Source: Omphalotus guepiniiformis
Taxonomy: Eukaryota > Basidiomycota > Agaricomycetes > Agaricales > Omphalotaceae
Direction: 5' to 3'
Assembly: GCA_028554645.1 (NCBI GenBank)
Contig: JAQOOI010000064.1
Coordinates: forward strand, 2,170,001 to 2,234,000
Length of the DNA: 64,000 nt
Shown here: positions 36,069 to 47,419 of the stretch, piece by piece
Position numbering within the stretch: the first letter of the stretch is position 1
Layout of the letters: each line of letters opens with the position of its first letter
Notes under the pieces: generated by a model
What the model was told of the DNA's origin: nothing
What the model saw: the letters and a program-made list of their open reading frames with translations, nothing else
Database searches by the model: none
Program-made: the position numbers and the translations under genes

Positions 36069-38294
36069 TTAGAAGTTCTCTGTTGATTGACAGAATTAGA
36101 CAAGTCAGTCATAGTGTCGTAAAGCCAAAATGAACAAACAGACCTTTTCCGAAGAAGAATCGAGTGCCCTTTGCAGTCGAGTACTTGTTGCACATGACGT
36201 GAAGTGTAGAGGACAAAACCTTGGGACCACAGAAGAACTGTAAAGCCGTCAACATCGACTCTCTCAACGCATCAATTAACACTCACCACACCACAGTCTG
36301 TCTCAGGGTGTTTCTGCGTAATACTCTGGAACACTTTATCCCAATTGGGCCTTCCGTAGTGTGTCGGGGCTCTCAGCGACGTGATGGCATCCTTCTCCGC
36401 ACCAACATCTTGCACGATGATATTGTTCATGTCATCATCCTTGATCTTGGCAGTGAGATAAATGTTAATCTCAATGCGGTTTTGGGTATCTTGCTCCTCG
36501 ATGGCGTGCAGGAGTGAGTGGAACCATTCAGCAGCGCCAAACTCTCGGATGACCCAGGTGAAGTAGACCTGTTAAAGTGATGGATGTCACGAAGGAATTT
36601 TCTCATGTATTAGAGATACTAACCTTGGACAATCTGGTGGGCTTGCCACTGTAGTTGAAGTTGTTCATTCGGTACCAGATTGACTTCAAAATCCTGTAGA
36701 CTGCCGTCAGGCTACAACCGCAAACAACAATACCTCGACTTACGAGGCGAAAGGAGTGACACCAATACCAGCACCAACCAAAAGGACAGTCTCAAAGTTC
36801 AAGAAATCCTCACTAGCGCTACCGAAAGGACCGTCGACCATGATACGAGGAAGAGCCTTGTTCAATGGCGGGTTGGAATCAGTACCAAGAACTTTGCCTC
36901 CAGCGTCACCTGCACAATGATCAGCCTTTTGAGATTGAAGGAGGCCTTTTCAAAATACCTTTCTCCTTGGCGTCAAAGTTGCAACCAACAGCTTTTGCCA
37001 GGGCAGTTGTGAAGTCACCGACAACACGGATGTGGACAGAGATATAATCTTCCTCAGGTGCACTATGTACCATCTTCTTGAGTACGGAAAATTTCATGAA
37101 AGGGAAGTTGCATACCTAGTCAGAGTGAAAGGATGCCACTGGAAGTAGGAAAGCTCCGGGCAATTGATGAAGATGTACTGTCCAGCTCTGACAGTGGTCT
37201 TTTCCTTCTTGATCTGAAGTTCCACAACTTTCGAGGGATGTTGGATAACCTTCGAGATGTAGGTGCGGTGACGGGAACGAACTTCACGAAGAACACGTTC
37301 GCCGATCCAGATAACACCACCGACGATCCAGTAACGCTACACAAGAGAAAAGTTAGATCACATATAACAACTACGGAAACAATTACTTACCCAGAAGACA
37401 CCGATGGTGTTGTAAGAGCAGTAGGGTGGTCTGTCGGGCTTGAGCATGCAGAACATCCCGTGAAGCTGCCAGTTGATGAAGAAAACAATGAAAAGATGGT
37501 GGGTGTACCAGAATCTCTCAAAGTTTTGCCTTCTCTTTTCTTCCCGTGCGTACCAAGCCATTAATCCTAAGGCAACCCACATAATCCAACCAGTTACAGC
37601 AGGGCCTGCTTCAACACAGAGGAGGAAAAAGTTCTTCACCCGCTCGCCTGTGTTGTCAGCAGACTGAATAGCCAAGTTGATGACATTAACGATATGGGCA
37701 AGAGTGTGAACAAGAGACCAGATGACAATGGACCAGCCAGTGGCCTTGTGGAAGGTGATGTTCTTGTCGAAAGGAATGACAGTCCCAAGCGGGGTACGAC
37801 GCATGAAAGATATAAAGTTGCGGCAGATGGGGAGCAGGATGAAGATGACATCGATGTGGCAGAGCAAAGCGGACGAACGAGCGATTGCTACCCGAACAAG
37901 AGTAAGGACGGACTCCGAACATGTAATAGTGGTCGAACTTACTGAATCCAGCGCCAAGACTGTTACGCACACTGTTGAGGTTGTCCTTGAGCTGATAATG
38001 TATATAGCCCAATATGCCGACAAGAATATGGAGGATGATGAAGACGGCAAAAAAAACTTGTCTACCGCCCTCATTGATCATGTATATCTTCCACCTTGCC
38101 ACCATACCGTTGTCTACGTTCATAGGAACCCTAGCAGCATTGGTAACAGTCCTTTGTAGTCCCTGTAACCGAGACCGCTCTGTCTTGTTTCGCTGGAGAT
38201 GAGTACCCCGTATGCTGGGCTGCAAATCCGGGTGGTCCATAAGATTATGGCCAGCAAGATTCATATCTGGATTCTTAGTATCCACGAAATCCAT
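36069..38294 (-). CDS. noxA: NADPH oxidase, NoxA type
   Basis: This flavocytochrome makes superoxide and in filamentous fungi drives hyphal differentiation and fruiting. Exons: 38294-37943, 37887-37391, 37336-37116, 37062-36959, 36909-36744, 36693-36624, 36568-36287, 36237-36144, 36079-36069. They give 598 aa and all phases close. An N-terminal cytosolic part precedes several membrane helices with heme-ligand His regions ([23 protein letters not shown]). The FAD motif HPFTLTSAPEEDY follows, then the NADPH-binding [11 protein letters not shown] and CGPKVLS, and the conserved C-terminus FFFGKENF. There are no EF-hands, unlike NoxC. The last coding exon is only 11 nt including the stop. The regulatory partner NoxR is not in this window. 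Confidence 0.95.
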
Positions 38295-39366
38295 GGCGAA
38301 CGAGTGTACGACCGGCGCAGGAACAGCTAACTAACGAAAAGAAAAGAGAGGAAAGATGGGAAGAGATGACCGCCCGCTGGTCGAAGAAGGGAAGAAAGAA
38401 AAGGGTGATGAAGAAATGATCGCTTGCTGCCTTTCAAACGAATGCTCTCCGTAATATTCTCCAGTTGTCATAGTGTTTCGAAGACCTAGACCCCGATGAT
38501 CCCCACGCACTATCGCATTGTTTATCTGTATCCTCCGAAACAAACTCACTTCGGCCCCGTCGGCAATGCCTTTCCCTCCTATTTCTCTCACCTTGAACTG
38601 CTCAATTTTGTCTCTTCTGGCGCTACAAGTGTCCAGGACACTCTCTTTCAGTTCATATCTAAGTATACCACGGTCTGCGGCAAGCGTTGCTACCATCAAT
38701 CAAGGGTTATCAGGGGTCAATTATGTGTTGATAGGAAACCTTTGATTCCAAGCGACGCAGTTGATTGAGAAGCACCAAAGGCAAAAGCTTTGAATCAATT
38801 GAATCAACATCATTCCCAGGCCATCATGACCAGGATCTCACGGAGAACTTGGAAAGTTCAGGCTACTACTGTAGATGAAGTGCATTCATACATTCATAGC
38901 AACCTAGGCACATTATTATTTATAGGTTACAGTACCCGTAAAAAAGATCATTGAGTAGCTCACCCACGCATCATCATGCGTGCATAGTAATACTCGAGTT
39001 GAATTCAACTCTCGAGGCTATGTCATGAATGCCAGCTTATCCGGGTTGTCATCTGCCAACTCTGCTAGCACTCGGTACTAGACCTTCAGAGTGTGATGGC
39101 CTGTGCTATAAAGTATGCAAACTAACAGTCTCTGCCTTGTATTCTTTGCCGATCCACTGTATCAGATTCATAATTTGTATAGTGAGTTCTGTCGAGTTCT
39201 GTCATGATGTTGAGCCTTGTTGCGATCTTCAGCGTACACGAAAACATGAATACAAAGCAGAATAACGAAAATATACAGTCGACTGAAACACTGGCGGCGT
39301 ACACAATCACACCTTCCAAGACAACAATCAAGCAGAGTGGTGCCGAATATCATGTTCTCTACAGAA
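38295..39366. other. Intergenic upstream of noxA
   Basis: This 1.07-kb stretch holds the noxA promoter and leader, and the 3' end region of VID21. The 38496-38768 plus frame has no motif. No RNA gene or repeat was seen. Confidence 0.45.
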
Positions 39367-42300
39367 TCATTGTTGGGGATAAGCACCATTTTGAGCCTGA
39401 TTCATTCCGTGCTGTTGCTGAGCAGCCTGAGCTTGTTGCTGCGCTTGCTGATATTAAAAGTCAGCAACGGATACGTAAGACTGAAGCAAAGGTGCAATAT
39501 ACCATGGCCTGGATTCGCAACATAGTCTGAATATGCTCATGAGTATAGCTCTGCACGTTCGGCAGATAATAGTGTCCCTGGATGGTCGTCGCTCTCGGGA
39601 TATTCATTGCAGCTATGGACCCGTTCTGGAGTATGCCAGCCTGCGTTGGCACCGGTGGCTGCCCCTGCATCTGCTGCCCGGATGCCTGGGCTTGCACCTG
39701 AGTTTGTCCTTGAGAATGCGTCTGGGCTTGGGCAGAAGGCGGCCGTGGAGAATTTACGGCGGCATTCGAGGGAGTCGCCGACGTGCGAGGAGGGGAGGCG
39801 TGAGCGGGAGAAGAAGTGGCGTCTCGAGAACCAACATAAGGCGGGGAAAGGTGAGCGCTGACCATCTGAGCACCAGCCCCATTCACTCCATTTTGCGGCT
39901 GACTTGGGTCTCCTGCGGCAGCAGCAGCAGCAGCCTGCTGGGCTTGCATTGCCTGGTGAGCTTGCACTTGCGCCAAAGCATGTGAAAGTTGCTGCTGCGA
40001 AAGAGCTAGCTGGGACTGCGATTGAACCTGTGCTTGTAAAATCTGCTGCTGCTGTTGAGGCGAAAGACGTGAATTTGCAGCTACGAGAGGTGTTGCAGAT
40101 CGTTGTTGCTGGGATATGTTCACTTGACTTCGAATCTGCGGTACACCGCCTTGAGAGGGAAGGCCTGCGGTAGAGGATCGAGGTACCCCGTTTGCAGCAG
40201 GCGCACTGTTGGTTGGTTGACCTTGCGTAACCTCATGATTTGGTCGCGCAAGCAATAAGATAATGCATTAAGGAGGATGATAGGAGACTTACAGGTCCAC
40301 GGTTTTGTCCATTAGTACCTAATGCAGTCCTCCTGGCTAACTGAATCTGTGTACTTTGAGCCATATCTTGTTCGGCTTTCCGTCGACTGAGATCTGCGGG
40401 TGACATTTTCTGCATCTTGTTGAACTGAGAATGTGATTCGTGCGTCATGGGATTTTTTCGGGCTGTAGAAATGTGTAAGATTGACGTGATATTGTAGGGA
40501 AGCGAAAATGGTCACCGCTATTCTTCTGCAATGCTTCGTTGCGTCTCTTGGCAGATTTACGAATGGCTTCCTGAACCATAGCATGCCTTCTGCGCTTCTT
40601 GGGTTCGCTGCCAGATCCTGCAGTGAATGCCCCCGCGGTTGCACTCGAAACACTGTTACTTGCCAATCGCTTTACACCTCGAGTAGTCACTTGACTTGAT
40701 GTGGATGGTGGTGGTGTACTTTCGATGCCAGGAGGGTCCATCATCCTCTGAGCTCCAACCCCCCATCGTTCTCTCCACCTTTCCTGACAGTCTCGAGATG
40801 TGCGCCAGTCAGTTTTAACAGTGAGCCTAGAAGTGTTGTAACACTCAGCAATGAGGTCCCAGTTGTTGGGAAACTTGTCGACAAGGGATTTCAGTAGGGC
40901 GTCGTCACTTGCATTCCATAGATGATCGATTGTACGCTTAGGAGGTTCCTTGAACTTTGGCAGCGGTGACTGCATAGCAGCCGGATTCGACGGAAAGGCG
41001 GGAGTCACAATCTGGATGGGATTGGGCTTATGTTCGAAAATGCCTGAGTGACCATTGAGAAAATATTAAGCGACCTATGAGGAGGTTACCTACCGTTATT
41101 GAAATCTTCTGTAAGCCGTACCGCTGGTTGCCCGTCGTATTCGACCAGTATTGCAGACTCATCCAAGGCGGTCCAATGACCATCCTTGAGATGTTTGGAA
41201 GGCTGAAGAGCGCCGATCAAGGTTGGTTTATTGTACATGAACTTGCTCGCTGGATAAATTTTTGTATACGCGGTCTCCTCAACTCTTTTATTAGGATCGT
41301 CCCGTTCTGACCTTCTATCCGATTTCTTCTTTCCGTCAGCAACCGTAGGGTTAGGAGCAACTGGAACAAAATCCAACAATCCGAAAGGTTGAAAATCGGG
41401 GAAGATGTCGGATAAGTCAGAGGGAGGAGGAAGATATTCAGTACGAGAGTCGTCCGTGGCGGTGTCATGAGTTGTGATATGAAAATCATTGATGTCAAGG
41501 AAAAGCTTTTCGACCTCTGAATAGGCTATGCGTTCACGTAAGGGTGCATAGAGACTAATTTTCGATGACTTGGAATGAGGAATGAGCGCAGTAGACTTCG
41601 AGTGAAGCATGGGATTTCCTGAAGTCGCCTTAAGACCTATTGGTGATGTCGTATTGGGATCGTTGCTAGTATCATCTTCGTTCTTGCCCACAAATGCTTC
41701 ATTATTCTCGCCTTGCCCTGACTCGGAAGCTACAACGTGACCGCTGACATCCACGCTGGAATCTTGCAAAGCACTCGAGTCTTCTACCTCCTCTCGCTTC
41801 GGTTCTACATCCTTCATTCCGATACCTTCATCAGTTTCATCTGGCTTGGAAGCTCTGAACGCCTCCTCGATCAAAGTTGCAGGGTCTAACGCGTCATCAA
41901 CATCTTTCTCTTGTTCGTCGTCTTCCTCGTCGTCCGACCCATAATCAACCATGAGGAGAGATGAAGGAGTCTTTTCGGCAACAGCCTGAGATGTCGGCTC
42001 CTCTAAGTCCATGGGGTCGACAATTTCATTAACGTCATCAGTCATGCCATCCCTGCGTTTATCCTGTCGCGGGGGCTTCCAAAGCACACAGATACCACGT
42101 TTGATTCGTTTCTCCCAGGTGCCCGCAGCGTGCCACTCTAGGACGGCGGTGGAGAGATTGTATGCAAGTGCCATTTTCCACTTGCGCTCCTCCCTGAAAT
42201 CAGTGCGCATCCATCTCTGAATGAGAAGAAAGTGATTAGAGGGGGCGAATAACAGAGTACTGGCAAAAATGAACCCACCATCTCATCCATGAGATAATCC

Positions 42301-44226
42301 CAATGCGTCTTGGCCAACCCACCGACGCCACGTTGCTTTTTGGGCTGTCTAAAACTCCAACGGCCTTTTGACTTCAGCATATCGATACGGTCCATAGTGC
42401 GCAATAGCTTCAATTCCGACATTGCAATCTAGAGGAAAATAGATGAGGCCGAGACGATCGTATTCATAAGGGCAACTTACGCCCCAATCACGCGTGCTCA
42501 GGCATTTCGTGGCCTTCGAAACCTTCTTGTACACTGGATTGGTACGTATCGTGGCATTCCAACGGTTAATACCCCAAGGAGCCCAATCATCTCTCCCATC
42601 CCTCTCTTTCTTGTTATCTGATTTATCTGCTTTCTCGCCCTTCTCCTTTTCTCTTTCCTTCTCCTTTTTCTTCTGTTTGTTCTTCTTTGCTCTCCGATTG
42701 AATTCCGCGGGAAGTGAATCGACGGGTGGCAAGGGGTATTTCCACTCCAATTGATGGCGAGGCTGCGCGGGGGAAACCGGTGAAGCAGGGGGAGCCTTGT
42801 CGAAAGAGAGATTGGGAAAGTGAAATCCGTCAGGAAAGCTACGGTAAGGGGACGACGGTACGGGAATATAGATGGGAGACGGCGGAAGCGCCTGGACTAT
42901 GAGTTCTGGAGTAGAGGAACCGTCCAATTGGAGCGGAAAGGTAGGATATCGGAGTTGAGGGAAACTGTCCGCCTGGGTGTCCTCGGTCATTTGGTTAGGT
43001 GTTCCTTGGACGGGTTCAGATGCAGGTTGGTTGAGAGAGGTAATATCGTCAAATTCTGATTCGAGTGCTGGGAGATTATCTTCTGGCTCCAAATCCAGGA
43101 CCATACTACTGTCTGCATTCGCTTGGGCGACTTCGGTCGCGATAGTTTGCACCTCAGCTGGAGGTAAATGAGCTTGTGTCGCTAGCGTAAACTCTTCAGA
43201 CACATCAAGAGCGGGAGCTAGGGAGAGTTGTTTAGAGTCATCGATTGTCGGCTCGTCTATTACCATTGAGTCATCCGGGACATCACTGGTCGTTGCAGCT
43301 AGTTGATCTTCAGGTTCATGAAAAGCTCCTTCCGTTTCAACAAGCTGCTGCACGGACAAAGGCGGAGGTGGAATTTGCTCAATGGCATTATCATTTGCCT
43401 CCGTGATTGGCTCCAAATGGTCTGACGTGATGTCGGTATCGGATGTGGTGGAAGGTATTGGCTGCACTTCCTGTTCAATATGTTGATCTGCGAGATCGCG
43501 TTCGCTACTCTCCACTTCCCTCTCTTTCTCGGGAGATCCTCCAACAGGTATAATCTGGGTGGATTCAAGAGAGTCCGAGATATGAATAACGCCAGACCGC
43601 TCTGTCGAGGGAATGGTTTGTAGAGGGTCCGGAACAGACAAGGACGGGCCAAGGAGATCAAGTTCATCGTCAGATTCTATAGGGACGAGGGTAGAATCTC
43701 GAACTTCAGATGCTTCTCGTAGTTTATTAGGACCTTCCTCTGCCACCGAGTCAAGGCCAAAGTCTGAAAGTACAGATTTACTCCGAGATGCCCGGCTCTG
43801 TGCTCTTGAAGGAGGTCGATACAGTGGAGGAGAAACTGAGGGGTGTGTTGCTTGAGGAGGAACGAGTTCGAAAAGTTCACTTTGAGGTAGTTCACTTATG
43901 TATCCCGTTTCTGGGCTGAGCTCAGACTTATTAATTGACTGAATAAGAAACGAAAGGGACACGTACTTCTTTCTCAGATCATATTTATTCAAGAAAGCGT
44001 GCAGGTCATCGTTTTCATCATCGTCTATCGCTATGACTGCTCCAACATTGGATCGCTTCTTCATCATGACATACATTTCACGAAGAAGCGCGTTGCGTCG
44101 TTCTGAGATAGCTCTTAAGGAGTAAAGTCGGTTAAGTTTGAACATATAGAGCGTATGAGGTCAGTGAGCTTACTCCAGCTGCGCTATGTGCTGCTCTACC
44201 AATGATTCGACTTCGGCTTGGGACAT
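39367..44226 (-). CDS. VID21: NuA4 histone acetyltransferase scaffold VID21/EAF1
   Basis: This chromatin platform subunit links NuA4 modules. Exons: 44226-44174, 44113-42481, 42428-42279, 42216-41094, 41043-40516, 40462-40293, 40231-39503, 39447-39367. They give 1488 aa and phases close throughout. A short N-terminal helix and a long acidic Ser/Pro-rich region come first. The HSA domain at about 600-640 reads KTHWDYLMDEM, then WMRTDFREERKWK. A Myb/SANT domain at about 1010-1075 has LWNASDDALLKSLV and CQERWRERWG. The C-terminus is Gln/Ala-rich (runs of Q and A). Domain order HSA, SANT, poly-Q is the EAF1/VID21 order, also seen in the N- and C-terminal parts of metazoan p400/Domino. The last exon was found by splicing and ends AYPQQ. 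The gene is divergent from the MFS gene. Confidence 0.92.
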
Positions 44227-44570
44227 GATCGTGTTCTGAGCAGCCAATCCTCCCTGTCTCCTGTGTTAAGGCAAACGTCGAACAGAGTTCTTGACGCTGA
44301 TACAGCCGCTTGGCGCGATTGCGAAACGCAGATGAGACTAAACACCGTAAACCCCAAGAACGGTGGATGAAAGGGATGGTGAAGAGGTCTTGACCCTAAC
44401 CTCAGCCATGCATGAGGATAGTCACGTGCTACTGTCTCAGCGTCGGCAAGGCAAACTGAGACTGGCGGCGGGCCGGGCGGGAGCATGTGAACCCCGCTCG
44501 CAGATCTCATGCGCACACATTGCAAACTTGTTTCGAAATTTTCCGTTTTGGCTGGCCACAACTTTCTTTC
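44227..44570. promoter_or_regulatory. Divergent promoter of VID21 and the MFS gene
   Basis: This 344-bp region lies between two head-to-head starts. No TATA box is evident on either side. Confidence 0.4.
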
Positions 44571-46829
44571 ATGATTTCATCGAGTACAACCCTACCAGGG
44601 ACATTTGGGAGGGAGCGGGTGGTCACCTTACTTGCGTCGCTGTTAGCGGCGTTGAGTGCGGGGACAAATTACGTGTGTAGCCATACTTCTGATACTTCGT
44701 CTTCATTTATTCTGTGATCAGGTCTTCTCAGGTAAGACTGCACTTCTTTGCCAAGGAGTAGTCTCGACTCTGCTCGTGATGATAAGGTTATCAGGAACGT
44801 TGATGTTTGATGCTCATTCTCTACAGCCTATGGGCCGCAACTTGGGGCTCGGCTTCGTATAAGCCATACACAATTGAATTTGATCAGTATGGGTGGCAAT
44901 GGTGCGCCCATCAGGTGTCTCTTCGGTGCAATAGAACGCTGAAGTTTTTAACCTAGTCGGGGTCTACGTCAGTGCACCGATTTGGGGAAAGATTGTCGAC
45001 ACTCGCGGCCCACAGATTCCTCTCCTTTCAGCATTCTTGCTCTTACTCACCGGTTACTCTGGTATCAAACTCATCTATGATAATGGCCTGTCTGACTTTA
45101 GCGAGTCCATATCAACATTCACCCTATGCCTGCTGGTCTCGTGCAGTTTCATGACGGGTATCGGGGGTAACGGAGGTCTATCAAGTGCAATCAATACAAC
45201 AGCCAAGACATTTCCTGACACAGTTGTTCGTTGAACACTTACTTGTCATGTTAATAACGATTGATTTTTTCGGTCAGCGCGGATCCACCACCGGATTGGT
45301 TATCTCAGGATTCGGTCTCTCTGCGTTCTTGTTCTCTGGCGTTGCACACTTCGCGTTCCCAGGGGACACTTCCTCTTTTCTCTTGCTGCTCGCTATCGGT
45401 ACATCCTTTCCTATGATCGTCGGATATTTCTTCGTTCGCCCCATTCCTTTACCTCCGAACGAGCCAACATATTATGAACACGTCGAACATGGACACGTTG
45501 AAGCAGCTTCCCTCTCTCCCCCGGTTTTCCACCACGATAATGACAGCAGGACACATCTACTACCTCAAGACGAAGAGGTTGCAATAAGTCATCAGCAAGT
45601 TCCTACTACCCCAGCTGAAGATTACATTCCCGACGCACGTGTCAGCTTGGAACTGAGTCCACCTCGCTCCATGTCTCCTCGTTCACCTCGTCATCGCTCA
45701 AGGAGTGGGGTGAGAGGCAGAAGTGTCGGGAGTAACGGTAGGATACACTTCGACAGGTCACCTACTAATATTCACGGACGCAAGCTGTGGTTTTCGATGG
45801 ATTTCGTGATTTTATCCATAACATTATCGTTATTGAGTCTATTTGTCTTTTAAATCATGGCCAGACCCAACTCACCTTTGTTTCGAACGTAGTGAGCGGT
45901 ACAGGTCTGATGTGTACGTCCCGTTCTTGTTTCATCTCCATTGATTAAAGTGCGGGCAACATAGATATTAACAACGTTGGCTCTATGTCACAAGCTCTCT
46001 ATGTGAGAGAAAATAATGCTACCTATGACGATAGAAAAGCATCTCAATGGCAAGCCACTCAAGTATCAACCATTAGTTTCATGAACTTCTCGGGCCGAAT
46101 TCTAATAGGTACGTGTCCTCATAAGCATCGCCAGATTCCCCGATGATGAACTTTTTGTATCAGGCCTACTATCTGACTTCATGAAGGCGCAGTTTGAATT
46201 GCCCCGTTCAAACCTGCTCATCTTGGTCTCTTTCTTCATGCTATGTTCTCAGATCACAGCATCTCAAATAGAACAAGTGGGTAACCTATGGAAAGCAAGC
46301 GCTTTGCTTGGCCTAGGCTATGGCTGTGTCTTTTCTCTATACGCTGCGATTTGCATCGAATGGTTCGGCCTTCGTGAGTATTTTTGTTTGAGGGGCCGCA
46401 GCTTTATAATCAAGCTATTCGTCGCCGATTCGCGTCTGTGCAATATCAGGAACTGACATTTGCCTTTTTCCAAATTTGAATGCAGCGCACTTCTCGGAGA
46501 ACTGGGGTTTCCTCTCTTTGTCCCCTCTCTTCGGTGGTAACCTATTTTCCCTCGCTTTCGGCCGTAATCTCGATGCACACGAGTCACCGGTGCCGCCACC
46601 ACAAACGTCGCTAGTGTCGAACACAACTGACGTACCGACTAAACTTCCTTCACGCCAGTGTCTAGAAGGTCGAGACTGTTATATTGACACTTTATATTTG
46701 ACTATTGGAGCCTGCTGTTGCGCTATGCTTCTCAGTGCATGGGCAGGGTGGAGAGACCGGCAACGACTGCGTGCTGATGAGAGGAGGCATGGGACACCGG
46801 AAGTTATCTGGGAGGAGCCTGATGAGTGA
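44571..46829 (+). CDS. MFS transporter with nodulin-like domain
   Basis: This multi-pass membrane transporter has an unknown substrate. Exons: 44571-44672, 44722-44731, 44827-44901, 44957-45222, 45278-45836, 45893-45913, 45965-46108, 46164-46373, 46486-46829. They give 576 aa. Features include an N-terminal helix with SAGTNYVFSAYGPQLGARL, PIWGKIVDTRGPQ between helices 2 and 3, and TGIGGNGGLSSAINT. Next come RGSTTGLVISGFGLSAF and a long central cytosolic loop rich in Ser, Arg and Pro. Helices resume with GLMYINNVGSMSQAL and FSGRILIGLLSDF. This matches the fungal nodulin-like/YMR155W type of MFS protein. Exon 2 is a 10-nt micro-exon; without it the VFSAYGPQ motif is lost. Two introns (95 and 112 bp) are longer than average. 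Confidence 0.85.
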
Positions 46830-47419
46830 TTCTTGCGCGACTCGCCAAGGCCGACATCCAGGCGAGAGTATCAAATTATTAAAGATATTCTATTAGATGT
46901 ACATTCTATACACATATTCAACTATAGACGTTTAGAGGTTTCTTTGTTCTCTTTGGTCAAGTAGATTCGAAGCATGCAATGGATTTAACTCGGTACTTTT
47001 ATTTCATTGACATGACGGGAGTACAGGCGCACGACTCCGCAGTGCAGGTGGACAAAGGTTTGGCAGGAATGAATATAATATTGACTCTGCATTGACTACT
47101 TCAAAACAGGTTACATGACGTATCGGGCTCATCTGAAATTGACAACATGCATCATACACTACACTACAAGTAGTATTACATGTACAACGAGAATGACTTG
47201 ACAGGCAGGCATGCAGATGGTACAGGTACAGGTACAGGTATCGCAACTTGATGCTAAACTGGGGGTGAACGAGCGACTGTGAACTATGAACGTATAAAAC
47301 AGAAGAACGGCAGAGGAAAGCTGTAAAGAACGTGGTAGTGAGATCAAAAAAGTCACATTTTCATGACGGAGAAAGATAAGTCAGCAGGAAGAATTCATTC
47401 CCTAAACCGCCGACATTAT
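46830..47419. other. Convergent spacer
   Basis: The 590 bp between the MFS stop and the stop of the unknown gene contains a short GGTACA repeat (three units, 47219-47236). No gene was seen. Confidence 0.45.

Noticed and set aside
17788..38294. Secondary-metabolite or cell-wall gene cluster (GH55, GSTs, desaturase, GH5, NOX)
   Set aside because: There is no backbone synthase, no pathway-specific regulator and no shared promoter pattern. These are ordinary single genes separated by gaps.
39900..40100. Trinucleotide (CAG/CTG) repeat as a selfish repeat
   Set aside because: The runs encode the Gln/Ala-rich C-terminus of VID21, which is normal for this family.
42494..42754. Ser/Phe-rich 86-codon plus-strand frame
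   Set aside because: It is antisense to the Lys/Glu-rich part of VID21; the odd composition mirrors the coding strand.
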